From contig NZ_JANFLU010000005.1 in assembly GCF_024385525.1 (NCBI RefSeq), positions 62,001 through 126,000 of the forward strand: a DNA stretch of 64,000 bases, read 5' to 3'. The position numbers and the translations under genes are program-made. This stretch comes from Arthrobacter sp. zg-Y238 (GTDB taxonomy: Bacteria > Actinomycetota > Actinomycetes > Actinomycetales > Micrococcaceae). Below, in pieces: positions 18,532-26,748 of this stretch; positions within the stretch are counted from its first letter, which is position 1; each line of letters opens with the position of its first letter. Below the pieces are notes generated by a model. The model was not told where the DNA came from, did not search any database, and was given only the letters and a program-made list of their open reading frames with translations.

Positions 18532-19617
18532 GTGGCTCTTACTATTGGCATCGTCGGCCTGCCCAACGTCGGCAAATCAACCCTGTTCAATGCGCTGACC
18601 CGCAACAACGTGCTGGCGGCGAACTATCCGTTCGCCACCATCGAACCGAACGTCGGCGTCGTGTCCCTTCCCGACCCGCGGTTGGCCAAGCTGGCCGAAA
18701 TCCACGGTTCGGCGCGCATCCTCCCGGCCACGGTGTCCTTCGTGGACATTGCCGGGATCGTCAAGGGCGCTTCCGAGGGTGAAGGACTGGGCAACCAGTT
18801 CCTCGCCAACATCCGTGAAGCCGAAGCCATTGCCCAGGTTATCCGCGTGTTCGATGACCCCGACGTCATCCACGTGGACGGCAAGGTGGACCCGCGTTCG
18901 GACATGGAAACCATCAACACCGAGCTGATCCTGGCTGACCTGCAGACGCTGGAAAAGGCGATCCCGCGGGTGGAGAAGGAAGTCAAGATCAAGAAGCGTG
19001 ACGCCGCGCAGCTGGCAGCCATGGAGGCCGCCCGCACCGTCCTGGAACGCGGCGACACGATCTTCTCCTCCGTGGCCAGCGACAAGCTGGACATGGAGCA
19101 CCTGCGCGAGCTGAGCCTGCTCACCGCCAAGCCGTTCATCTACGTGTTCAACGTCGATGACGCCGTGCTGGGCAACCCGGACCGCCAGGCCGAGCTGCGC
19201 GAACTGGTGGCACCGGCGGACGCGATCTTCCTCGACGCCAAGCTTGAAGCCGACCTGGTGGAGCTGGACGAAGAAGAAGCCCGCGAAATGCTGGAGATGA
19301 GCGGCCAGGAAGAATCCGGCTTGGACAAGCTTGCACGCGTCGGTTTTCACACCCTCGGCCTGCAGACCTACCTGACTGCCGGCCCCAAGGAAACCCGCGC
19401 CTGGACCATCCGCAAGGGCGACACCGCACCCCAGGCTGCCGGCGTCATCCACTCCGACTTCCAGCGCGGCTTCATCAAGGCCGAAGTTGTGTCCTTCGAC
19501 GACCTGGTCGACGCCGGCTCCATGGCCGAGGCCAAGTCCCGCGGCAAGGTCCGCATCGAAGGCAAGGACTACGTTATGGCCGACGGCGACGTGGTTGAGT
19601 TTAGATTTAATGTATAG
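18532..19617 (+). CDS. ychF: Redox-regulated ATPase/GTPase YchF (Obg family)
   Basis: 361 residues (family about 363). P-loop GLPNVGKSTLFNAL at 8-21, switch DIAGIVKGASEGEGLG, coiled-coil insertion, and a C-terminal TGS domain ending GDVVEFRFNV. It binds ribosomes and hydrolyses ATP or GTP. The final codons (GAG TTT AGA TTT AAT GTA TAG) are AT-rich and unlike the GC-rich codon use of the rest of the gene. The same eight residues are re-encoded at 25863-25886 with host-like codons. I infer that an inserted element replaced the 3' end while keeping the protein intact. Confidence 0.96.
   Translation: MALTIGIVGLPNVGKSTLFNALTRNNVLAANYPFATIEPNVGVVSLPDPRLAKLAEIHGSARILPATVSFVDIAGIVKGASEGEGLGNQFLANIREAEAIAQVIRVFDDPDVIHVDGKVDPRSDMETINTELILADLQTLEKAIPRVEKEVKIKKRDAAQLAAMEAARTVLERGDTIFSSVASDKLDMEHLRELSLLTAKPFIYVFNVDDAVLGNPDRQAELRELVAPADAIFLDAKLEADLVELDEEEAREMLEMSGQEESGLDKLARVGFHTLGLQTYLTAGPKETRAWTIRKGDTAPQAAGVIHSDFQRGFIKAEVVSFDDLVDAGSMAEAKSRGKVRIEGKDYVMADGDVVEFRFNV
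19589..19617 (+). repeat. att-like site 0: recombinant 3' end of ychF
   Basis: ACGTGGTTGAGTTTAGATTT and the following AATGTATAG encode VVEFRFNV-stop. Closely related blocks recur at 20746, 25849, 28081 and 29720. This is the ychF-proximal boundary of the accessory region. Confidence 0.75.
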
Positions 19618-19640
19618 ATTCTTCGTCTGATTCAATAGAA

Positions 19641-19679
19641 ATGCCGCCCTCACCGGAAACATTGAGGGCGGCATTTCTT
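19641..19679 (+). terminator. Intrinsic terminator after ychF
   Basis: 12-bp perfect stem ATGCCGCCCTCA / TGAGGGCGGCAT (19641-19652 with 19663-19674) followed by a T-rich tail. An almost identical hairpin sits after the att-like copy at 25849. Confidence 0.85.
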
Positions 19680-19924
19680 GTTTACGGATCGAGGGTTGTA
19701 TCGTCACCAGCCTTCGCGGATCTCGTGCGGTACCGCCCACGAGCCTTTGAAGAGGAATAGCCAACACGGGTCACGACTTAGTTCGCCTCCGGAGGCCCCG
19801 ATCCCAGCGGACATTTCCGATCGGGGCCTGTAGCTTTGAGCGAACCATTTACTGAAGGCAGGTCGAATGCGATGCTTGGCACCAACGGCTGTTCTCCGTC
19901 CGGCCGACAAATCAAGGAGTCACT
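19680..19924. other. Non-coding leader of the first accessory segment
   Basis: No convincing gene on either strand. It contains a hairpin AGGCCCCGATC / GATCGGGGCCT (19793-19803 with 19819-19829), and AAGGAG just before the next start. The hairpin may be a terminator relic or a 5' UTR structure. Confidence 0.4.
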
Positions 19925-20536
19925 ATGTGGGGAATGGGGCTTAGACGGCGGGCTGTTTGGCCAAAGGAAATGACCATCCGGATTGATGACCACGCGCAGA
20001 ACCTGAAGATGCTTCTCTTTATCCGACAGGCATGGATGATCGCCCAGGACATCGAAATTCCGGAACTCAGCCCTGTGCCTGCGACGGGTGCATCGAAGAT
20101 CCCGGCGTCAGCAAGCCGTGAGGTATGGGATGAACGCTGGAAGCAGCAATGGGACCGCAGCTGGGACTGGTTCAACGTAAGCACAGTTCAAAACGAACCG
20201 ATCTCACAGGAAGAGATGCAAAAACTCTCGAGCCCTGGACAGGAACTCCACCCGATTGTGCCACCGTTCTGGCCCGTCGAATACGGCGAGGATGGGGTAG
20301 ATCTGGTGGCCTTCAATACGTGGGATAAACAGACAACGCCGAACTTTCCTTCCCGGTCCGAACAAGATAGCCTTCCGGCGCTGGTTAAGGCATGGCAAGA
20401 CGGGCTCACGACGATCATCGTACTGCCCTATTTGGGGTACTTTGCGCAGCGTCTCAACGGCAGTCATCTTGTCATCTCAGCTGAAACCAGGAACGACCCG
20501 AAACTCTACACTGAGGCACTCCAAACCAGTCGCTGA
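19925..20536 (+). CDS. Orphan Trp-rich protein of accessory segment 1, function unknown
   Basis: 203 residues, soluble, with no recognised domain. AAGGAG lies 6 nt before ATG 19925, a convincing ribosome-binding site. The protein is rich in Trp, Gln and Pro, with a WDERWKQQWDRSWDWF segment near 68-83 and a hydrophobic TTIIVLPYLGYFAQ segment near 165-178. It is the only gene between the ychF end and the first repeat of that end. Its position as sole cargo suggests an accessory role such as host-phage conflict, but that is inference only. Confidence 0.6.
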   Translation: MWGMGLRRRAVWPKEMTIRIDDHAQNLKMLLFIRQAWMIAQDIEIPELSPVPATGASKIPASASREVWDERWKQQWDRSWDWFNVSTVQNEPISQEEMQKLSSPGQELHPIVPPFWPVEYGEDGVDLVAFNTWDKQTTPNFPSRSEQDSLPALVKAWQDGLTTIIVLPYLGYFAQRLNGSHLVISAETRNDPKLYTEALQTSR

Positions 20537-20745
20537 TACCAAGAAGCGCCCAGGTGGCAAAGGACGGCGGCGCCGCTGGCAGGGTCCGGTGCCGCGCGCC
20601 GGCGGCAGGACCTCCGGCGCGGGAGCGGGGTTCCGTCAGCGGCCCATGCTGCCGCCGCCGGAGACATTCCTCAGATCAACCGGGACGTAACGCTCGGCTT
20701 CCCCTACCTCGAAGGTAATCTGACTGCGAATGTAAGAGGTTGATT
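20537..20745. other. Gene-free stretch before att-like site A
   Basis: Contains a strikingly GC-rich island (about 20555-20660) inside otherwise lower-GC DNA. No supported reading frame. Confidence 0.3.
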
Positions 20746-20783
20746 GGCTACGGAACGTGGTGGAGTTTAGATTTAATGTGTAG
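20746..20783 (+). repeat. att-like site A: repeat of the ychF 3' end
   Basis: 38 bp beginning GGCTACGGAACGTGGTGGAG and ending in TAG. In the ychF frame it reads VVEFRFNV-stop with AT-rich codons. It marks the right end of accessory segment 1. Confidence 0.75.
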
Positions 20784-20808
20784 TTCCTGACTTTCCCGGG
20801 ATGTGCGG

Positions 20809-20840
20809 TGGCCGCTTAGAACATGAGTTCTTAGCGGCCA
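20809..20840 (+). terminator. Hairpin after att-like site A
   Basis: TGGCCGCTTAGAAC (20809-20822), loop ATGA, GTTCTTAGCGGCCA (20827-20840), one mismatch. There is only a weak T tract, and the stop of the small minus-strand ORF lies in it, so it may serve that strand. Confidence 0.5.
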
Positions 20841-21025
20841 TCGTTGTCTGCGGGATCGAAGCCGCAGAAGCGGCAATGCTCTGGCCACGTCCAAAACTGG
20901 AGATCTGGTTCGAGCATGTGTAATCCTGGCCCGGTGGTGGCCCCGCAACTTTCTATGAGTGCGGACCGCTTGCTTGCTGGAAGCTGGGAAAATGCACAAG
21001 GGAATTGGGCAAGTCCTGACTTCAA
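20831..21025 (-). CDS. Possible small CxxC protein, function unknown
   Basis: 64 residues starting from TTG. The C-terminal half reads FWTWPEHCRFCGFDPADNDG, with a single CxxC knuckle that could bind metal or redox partners. It lies 40 nt downstream of the membrane-anchored protein on the same strand, so the two could form an operon. Frame length and the ordered C-terminus favour a real gene, but the start codon is weak. Confidence 0.35.
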   Translation of the reverse strand: MKSGLAQFPCAFSQLPASKRSALIESCGATTGPGLHMLEPDLQFWTWPEHCRFCGFDPADNDGR

Positions 21026-21065
21026 GTCGGTAGCTCCGAAAATTATTTACCGCTTCCACTCCTAC

Positions 21066-21503
21066 TCATCCACGGAGACGTCGTCGGATCTCCGCTTGAA
21101 CTAAATCCGCAAAGTGACGGGGGATCACGGAGTTACAATTTTCCGAACTGAGCCAGTAGGTTCCGCTTAGGCGCCCGTAGTCATTGAAATCTGCTTCCGC
21201 ACGCCACATCGAGAGACCCGTATTGGACCTCACGTGCAGAACTATTGTCATACCCACAACCTCTGAGCGCTTAACCCGAGGCGTTCGTCGTGCGGCTTCC
21301 TGAGCTATTGCACTGAAATCTGCCGGGGTGAGGGCATCGTCAAACTGAAGCGGAGTGCCTTTTCTACGGCGAGTCTCTGCGGCATTACGAAAAATCCCTG
21401 TGGCTACGGCGCCAGCTACGGCCACTCCGCCGCCAAGTAGAACCCGATCCAGTAATCCCAATTTGAATCCAATCTGGGGCTGCGAAGTCGAGTGATTGCT
21501 CAA
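21066..21503 (-). CDS. Membrane-anchored protein of accessory segment 2, function unknown
   Basis: 145 residues from TTG 21503. One hydrophobic segment at about residues 16-36 (LGLLDRVLLGGGVAVAGAVA) precedes a basic stretch (RRRKG) and a soluble alpha/beta-looking domain (residues about 50-145) with RRTPRVKRSEVVGMTIVLHV. Not recognised. The basic residues after the helix predict a cytoplasmic domain. It is on the same strand as the KAP gene but 600 nt downstream of it, so an independent transcript is likely. Confidence 0.55.
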   Translation of the reverse strand: MSNHSTSQPQIGFKLGLLDRVLLGGGVAVAGAVATGIFRNAAETRRRKGTPLQFDDALTPADFSAIAQEAARRTPRVKRSEVVGMTIVLHVRSNTGLSMWRAEADFNDYGRLSGTYWLSSENCNSVIPRHFADLVQAEIRRRLRG

Positions 21504-22110
21504 ACTTCAGACAGGGGCCCTAAGCTAGCTTGTCCGGTGAGACCCTGATGGAATGCCTCTTTACAATGTGGCATGGGCCGTGACCAATATTACAGTGGGT
21601 AGGACTGTAAAGCTGAGCGGCTCTGAAAGCTTCGGAGATCGCTGCCAAAGATGCCACAAACGAGAAATGCAGGATCTAAGCTAAAAAGGCCGCAGAAGTT
21701 CCCAAAGGAAATGTGTCACTATGCTTCGGCGCCAGGTGATGACGCGATAGCTGCTCGTGGTGCGACGTCCGTTTGGGCGTGCGCCGCGAATGCCAGAGCC
21801 GAGTGGCTGCGTTCCAGCGCTCATCGGCATTTTCCTTCTATTCGCCTTAATTACACAGCACTCTTCGCGAGGACACGTGCGAGTCTGAGAAGCCTAACCC
21901 CTATTGGTCCGATGGCCCCGGAAACCGGATGCTCGCTGAGGAAAACCAAAAGTAAAGTGACGGCTCCCGCTTCCCTTCAGGGAGCACAAGCCTTGATGGC
22001 GATCCGAAGCCGGAGCCGCACGTTACATCTTCTCCATGCGGGCGGAACGCTCCCGTTCATCGTGCAGCGCTTCGATCTGCTGTGCACCATCAATTCCGCC
22101 GCCTTCCTGT
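21504..22110. other. About 600 bp without a supported gene between the membrane protein and the KAP gene
   Basis: A plus-strand frame (21651-22274) is open but runs into the 3' end of the KAP gene and has no family resemblance. I see no strong hairpin or repeat. It could hold a decayed gene. Confidence 0.35.
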
Positions 22111-24186
22111 CTAGGACCTCTCCGGTCGCCAGCCCGATAGATACCTGTCCGCGAGCTGAAGAACTTTGTCATCACCCAGCGTCATGCGCACGTTGCTTAC
22201 GACCGTCCTCACTGCATCTTCAGAGCCGAATACTTGGACCAGAAGCTCCCAAGCAAGGCGATCTTCAGCGTTGACCTGTCGAGAGCCCATCGATTGCGAT
22301 CGTGCAGTGGACTTGAGCGAGTGAAGAACTGCTCGTAGGAGTGCAGGATCGTCACTCGGCTTCAGCGGCGTCTTACCGGTGTGAGTTTGAAGGGCGTCAT
22401 AGATGCGCCAGGCGTCCCATTCACGTTCGGGTTCAGTGGGCGGAGCCTTCTTCAGGCGTTCGACAAACTCAGTCTGTATCTGCTCGGCGAACGCTTTGCT
22501 CACGAGCTTGTGGCCGACGCCCTCCTGGTATCCCACGCTGTGGATGAAGTCCAATTGTGAGGAGTAGGTCTCGATGCTCTCGAGAATCTGCGCGACAAGC
22601 GCTTCGCGCACTGCCTCGTCCTCCACACGTCGCAGGAGTCGAAGGACCACGCGGCCAACTGTGATGTCCGGGCGACCGATGTCAAAGAAGCCTCGCTGTT
22701 CCTTCTCTGGGATAGCGTCGATGAGGTTGAGTAGCGTGATCGATCCTGGGGCGATCATGTCGGTCGTGAATTTTGACTCGTAGGAGGTGAGCCCTTCGAT
22801 AACTTCCTCGAGTTCCTCAGGGTCCAAGCCAGTCAGATGCTCCTTGAGCGCTGCTCCATCGCCCAGTAGTTCGAAGGCCCTTTCAGAACTCCGGAACGCG
22901 ACGAGCTCGTCGGGTGCTACTCGATCGAAATAGAGGTTCAGGAAGTCGATGTGTGCCATCCTGTGGGCAGTTCGCCACGTATTGAGCCAGTCATTCCCGT
23001 AGTGATTGTTCTCGATGTACTGCAGCGCGACGGGAAACACGCGGTTAAAGACTGCCCGGATTACATCGTCGTCATCAGGGAAATTTGCGAGCAGCGCATT
23101 CATGGTTGCCTGCGTCCGATCGTCTCTGCGCTCCGTGATGTTTCGTGTGCTCGTCAACTCACGGCGAAGCTTTGACAGCTCCTGCGTGAGTTCGGGACGG
23201 AAAACACGAAGCGCCTCCATCGCCAGGAGGTCGACAAGATTGACTTCATTGCCAAGACTTTTAACCGTGGACCTTGCGGAGATCGCGTAACGAGTGACAT
23301 CACGCAGGTTTGAGAACAGCGGGTCGATTACCTCCCAGTAGACGTCACTCCATCTGTCATCGAGCGTGGCGTTTGCGACGGGGGAGAGGATTCGATTTAG
23401 TTCCTCGAAGACCTGGGATCGAAGCAGTTTTCTGGGTGCCTGCGGAACATCGAAGCTTAGCTGGACGATCTTCTCCAGATACGCCCGTCCTGGGACGCCG
23501 TCGTCGGTGAGGGCTTGCTCCACACGTTCTCGGTCGAAAGCGAGCACATAGATTATGTTCGGGAAACTGGCCGTCAGACGGACGAGTTTGAAGATTTCGC
23601 GGATCTCGATCGTGGTAAGCCGATCGATGTCGTCGATGACGACCACAATCGGTTCTGTGAGCGCCGTGAGCTCCTTAGTTATTTTTTCCCGTACCTTCTT
23701 CGCGCTGAGATCTGCATTGGTCGCGTCTGCCAACCCCACGAGCGCAGTCGCGGTCGCCTCTCCTGCGGTCGCAGCTCCCGGGATGGGAATGAATTGAGAA
23801 ACGGGTTTAAGGATGCCGGCGTACTGGGCGAGCCAGTCCGCTGTCTTACCAAATCGGCTCTGACTGCGGACGTTTAGCTCGGCACCGATTTCGGTGAAGA
23901 AAAAGTTGACGAGCTGGTTCGAACCGGAAAACATCCAAGGGTTGAAGTCAACGACAGTAAGAGTTGGCTCCACCTCAAACTGTTCGCGCATCAGGTTGAT
24001 GAACGAGCTCTTGCCGTGCCCCCACGGCCCCAAGATGCCCACCACCAGTCCTTGGCTCGTGTCGAGCTCTCGGATAGATGCTGCGAAGTCGTGCGCGACT
24101 GGTGCACGTCCGAGATTGTCATCGACCGACGACGCGATTGGTGCGTCTATAGGCGGTTTCTCTTGGGAGTGATCAGTGCCGCTCAT
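22111..24186 (-). CDS. KAP family P-loop NTPase
   Basis: 691 residues. Walker A GPWGHGKSS (53-61), the KAP-typical FNPWMFSG (81-88) and Walker B VVVIDDIDRL (181-190) are clear. There is no evident transmembrane insertion between the two Walker motifs, in contrast to many KAP ATPases, so this member looks soluble. The C-terminal 400 residues are helical and unassigned. KAP NTPases occur in bacterial anti-phage systems as sensors or switches. The gene is divergent from a PIN-like nuclease across 232 bp within a mobile segment, supporting a two-component defence hypothesis. GC content is lower than in the flanking core genes. Confidence 0.88.
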   Translation of the reverse strand: MSGTDHSQEKPPIDAPIASSVDDNLGRAPVAHDFAASIRELDTSQGLVVGILGPWGHGKSSFINLMREQFEVEPTLTVVDFNPWMFSGSNQLVNFFFTEIGAELNVRSQSRFGKTADWLAQYAGILKPVSQFIPIPGAATAGEATATALVGLADATNADLSAKKVREKITKELTALTEPIVVVIDDIDRLTTIEIREIFKLVRLTASFPNIIYVLAFDRERVEQALTDDGVPGRAYLEKIVQLSFDVPQAPRKLLRSQVFEELNRILSPVANATLDDRWSDVYWEVIDPLFSNLRDVTRYAISARSTVKSLGNEVNLVDLLAMEALRVFRPELTQELSKLRRELTSTRNITERRDDRTQATMNALLANFPDDDDVIRAVFNRVFPVALQYIENNHYGNDWLNTWRTAHRMAHIDFLNLYFDRVAPDELVAFRSSERAFELLGDGAALKEHLTGLDPEELEEVIEGLTSYESKFTTDMIAPGSITLLNLIDAIPEKEQRGFFDIGRPDITVGRVVLRLLRRVEDEAVREALVAQILESIETYSSQLDFIHSVGYQEGVGHKLVSKAFAEQIQTEFVERLKKAPPTEPEREWDAWRIYDALQTHTGKTPLKPSDDPALLRAVLHSLKSTARSQSMGSRQVNAEDRLAWELLVQVFGSEDAVRTVVSNVRMTLGDDKVLQLADRYLSGWRPERS

Positions 24187-24418
24187 ATGTGCTACCTATC
24201 CGTCTTTGCCTTGAATTGTGCACGTGCACCCCAGATTCTCGCACATTGACACCCTGATACACTCTCCTTCCTCTCCCCAATATCGAAAGCGGCTGCTCCA
24301 TGGAAAGTTGTATAAATCGCGTGCAGTAATGGAAGCAGTTAGTTGGCAGGTGTCGCGGCTGCGCCGACCGCCCGCACTATATTTCCCAGGATTCCGAAAA
24401 AAGAGATAGAGGTTAGTT
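24187..24418. promoter_or_regulatory. Shared divergent promoter region of the KAP and PIN genes
   Basis: 232 bp, AT-richer than the core. Contains a 12-bp perfect palindrome GTGCACGTGCAC (24218-24229), 32 bp upstream of the KAP start, a candidate operator coordinating both genes. Confidence 0.4.
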
Positions 24419-25726
24419 GTGTCGTTCCCGATAGTTCACCGCCACATGCATGTCTACACGGACGAAGAAGTTAGGAGCTCCTTCGACAAAGGGATCCCGA
24501 TCTACTTCGACACGATGGTGTTTCGAAACCTTTGGAAATTACACAGCAATCCGCGCGCTAGTCTGCTCGAATCTATCCAAAATCTGAGCGAAAGAACCTA
24601 CCTGCCTCATCAGGTGCAAGCTGAGCTGCATCGGCAAGCCTATTCGGAAGCTGTGTTGAATAACGTTCCGCTTCCCGGCTTGTTTCAACCTCGCGGCATG
24701 CTGGAGACAGTGAAGAACTCAGTGCAGGCTGAAGTCAAGAAGGTCCGGCCTCAGGGGCAGAAGGACGGAGTCACAACGGCGCAAATCGAAGGCTTCCAAT
24801 CGGACATCCTGGAAAAGTTCAACGAGCTGAACGAATGGCTTGAAGGGATCGACAGACAGCTTCGGAGCTGGCTCGGCGAGCAAGTTAATGTGACAGCAAT
24901 TCGACGTGGCAGCACGACACACGCACTGTTGGACGAGATCGCCGCAGTGTTCGACGAAGGTCACCTCCTTGCCTCTCCAACAGAAGAGGAATTGGAGGAA
25001 TGGAAAGCGCTGTACCTCAAGCGCGTGAACCAGGACGACCCGGTTGGTCCGGGGAAGACGGACCGAAACAAAGGGTCGATCGACGAAGCAGCGGGCGACT
25101 ACTACGTCTGGAAAGAAATGCTGACGCATTGCAGACAGCGCGGATTTTCGGATGGTTTTATATTCGTCACAGAGGAACGAAAGCCAGATATTTGGGAAGT
25201 CCAGCAGGGCGATAAAGCGCTTCGACGGGTCGATCCTCGTATTCAGCTCGAGTCGCTGGAAGCGACGGGTGGTCCCATGTATGTTCTCACTTTCGACGAA
25301 CTCCTAGAACTCGCTGTCGCAGATGTCGGCGCGCGGGAGATTTTGTCCAATATCTCCCAAGACGTGAAGGTTTCTATGTCAACGTGGAGTGAAAGTGCCT
25401 ACGATGAATTGCTGGAACTCTTAGGCAAGCGTGGGCACGAACGTCAACGCGACGTGATCATCGGAGCCGCCCGTGCGGGTGGATACATCGAACGGGCCGA
25501 GATCGGCAAGATCCTCGGATGGGGCGATGCGAAGAAGCAGCTGACGAGGTTCCGAATGCCTGCTGATCGGGCCAAGGCTGAACTGGTCGAGCGTGGCCAG
25601 GTAAGCCAAGACGCGGGGGACCCACTCTGGGCGGTCTACGATGGCCCAGGGGAGGCGATCGGCTACGCAGTGCCTGATGTCTTCGCGGAGATCCAGCTCG
25701 AGTTGGATGGGGACAAGTCCGAATGA
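24419..25726 (+). CDS. PIN-like nuclease domain protein (PIN_8 type)
   Basis: 435 residues. Acidic PIN positions: D31 in IYFDTMVFRNLW, E69 in PHQVQAELHRQ, D227 in GDYYVWKEML, and FVTEERKPD (249-257). This matches the PIN_8 layout, in which a long helical insertion (about 90-215) splits the fold. The last 110 residues (from about 320) form a separate domain with GYIERAEIGKILGWGDAKKQ, perhaps a winged-helix. Family knowledge: PIN domains are Mg-dependent RNases. It is divergent from the KAP NTPase. GTG 24419 follows AGAGG. Predicted effector of the pair (inference). Confidence 0.82.
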   Translation: MSFPIVHRHMHVYTDEEVRSSFDKGIPIYFDTMVFRNLWKLHSNPRASLLESIQNLSERTYLPHQVQAELHRQAYSEAVLNNVPLPGLFQPRGMLETVKNSVQAEVKKVRPQGQKDGVTTAQIEGFQSDILEKFNELNEWLEGIDRQLRSWLGEQVNVTAIRRGSTTHALLDEIAAVFDEGHLLASPTEEELEEWKALYLKRVNQDDPVGPGKTDRNKGSIDEAAGDYYVWKEMLTHCRQRGFSDGFIFVTEERKPDIWEVQQGDKALRRVDPRIQLESLEATGGPMYVLTFDELLELAVADVGAREILSNISQDVKVSMSTWSESAYDELLELLGKRGHERQRDVIIGAARAGGYIERAEIGKILGWGDAKKQLTRFRMPADRAKAELVERGQVSQDAGDPLWAVYDGPGEAIGYAVPDVFAEIQLELDGDKSE

Positions 25727-25848
25727 CTGGGCGAAGATGAGAAAACGGTAGATCCTGACAACGTCTTACTCCGATGGCTATCAACTTCCATGCTGAACAA
25801 TAACGGTCGTCCCTGACCGGGGCGGCACCCCGTCCTCATAGGTTGTTC
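25727..25848. other. Right margin of accessory segment 2
   Basis: No gene. A small CGGGG/CCCCG hairpin near 25817-25832 may terminate the PIN transcript. Confidence 0.3.
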
Positions 25849-25886
25849 GGCTACGGAACGTGGTTGAGTTCCGCTTCAACGTTTAG
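25849..25886 (+). repeat. att-like site B: repeat of the ychF 3' end with host-like codons
   Basis: 38 bp beginning GGCTACGGAACGTGGTTGAG. The last codons are GAG TTC CGC TTC AAC GTT TAG (EFRFNV-stop), matching genome codon preference. Followed by the same terminator as ychF. Likely the displaced original ychF end. Confidence 0.75.
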
Positions 25887-25909
25887 TCGCTTCGCCTGAT
25901 TCCACAGAA

Positions 25910-25948
25910 ATGCCGCCCTCACCAGAAACGCTGAGGGCGGCATTTCTT
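25910..25948 (+). terminator. Terminator duplicate after att-like site B
   Basis: ATGCCGCCCTCA / TGAGGGCGGCAT with T-rich tail, near-identical to the hairpin after ychF. It shows that the duplicated unit extends about 55 bp past the stop codon. Confidence 0.8.
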
Positions 25949-26054
25949 ATAACCGGGATCGATAGCTTTCGTGAAGTGCATCTTCCGGCGGACTCCTTGG
26001 TCCAGAAGTGCGTTGGATTCCCATGGAACCCTAAACCCGCTCGGACGCAACAGG

Positions 26055-26066
26055 TATTCTGGGGTG
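26055..26066 (+). promoter_or_regulatory. Leaderless-type -10 for the small membrane protein
   Basis: TATTCT (26055-26060), 6 nt, then GTG 26067. Confidence 0.4.
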
Positions 26067-26219
26067 GTGGAAGATGAACTCGGTGCTGAGAAGGAACACT
26101 GGTTGGGTGAGCTCACGGAGCAGGATTTCTTGTTGGGCAAAAGAGCCACTCGAATTATCGATATCCTGCGCGTTCTTGCTTTAGTGGCGTGTGCCGGGAT
26201 AGGTGTATACGTTTTTTGA
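26067..26219 (+). CDS. Small membrane protein, function unknown
   Basis: About 50 residues: an acidic N-terminal half (VEDELGAEKEHWLGELTEQD) and a C-terminal hydrophobic helix (ILRVLALVACAGIGVYVF) ending at the stop. Tail-anchored-like topology is expected. The start is chosen by the promoter signature; a GTG 3 nt earlier or a longer frame from 25971 is possible, but the extra residues have no pattern. It is the first gene of accessory segment 3. Confidence 0.4.
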   Translation: MEDELGAEKEHWLGELTEQDFLLGKRATRIIDILRVLALVACAGIGVYVF

Positions 26220-26239
26220 GTGTTCCCTTCAACACTCGT

Positions 26240-26748
26240 ATGGATTACAGCGGACGGTTCGGCAGGAACGGGATCCCAATGCCCGTTGCAATGAGCGTGA
26301 CGCTCGTTGCCCTTTTTCTTTTCTGGCGCACAGGCAGGAGCCCGATGCTCACCATATGGGGAAAGTTGAACGCGTCGGACTGTATGTTTTCGGATCAGCA
26401 ATTGCGGTGGATTGTGTTGTTGGCCAGTTGGTTATGGCACAATCGATCCTTGGCTAGAAACGGAGCTCGTCCAATTGAGGTGTGCAATCCCGGTGTGGCG
26501 TGCTTGCTGAAACAGGCGGATTTATTAAAGTCTGCGCCCCTTTCGCTGGCTACGTCGACTCAACCCTGGTCGTCGAGACGAGTTCCAGCTTCATGATCTA
26601 TGACTGCCACGGCAACCAGAATGGCCCGATGACAAACACGGCCCGGGCGATTAAAGGAGATACGGAGTTGATCACCGCGTATGCTCCGTTGGGGCCGGCT
26701 GACCTGCAGAAGGCCTTAGTGGAAGGAATGAACGGTGCCCGCCTTTAA
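26240..26748 (+). pseudogene. Probable decayed gene (membrane-type N-terminus, shifted frames)
   Basis: ATG 26240 opens a frame with a helix (MPVAMSVTLVALFLFW) that then loses protein-like character. A second frame carries another hydrophobic stretch (GLYVFGSAIAVDCVVGQLV), then stops. From 26482 the same frame is open to 26748 with an ordered soluble tail (KGDTELITAYAPLGPADLQ). The pieces suggest one or two genes broken by indels. The last piece overlaps the start of the first lipoprotein copy by 14 nt, so it may once have been translationally coupled to it. No family recognised. Confidence 0.35.

Noticed and set aside
21651-22274. 207-codon plus-strand frame
   Set aside because: Overlaps the 3' end of the KAP gene, has no family likeness and no ribosome-binding site; probably a chance frame.
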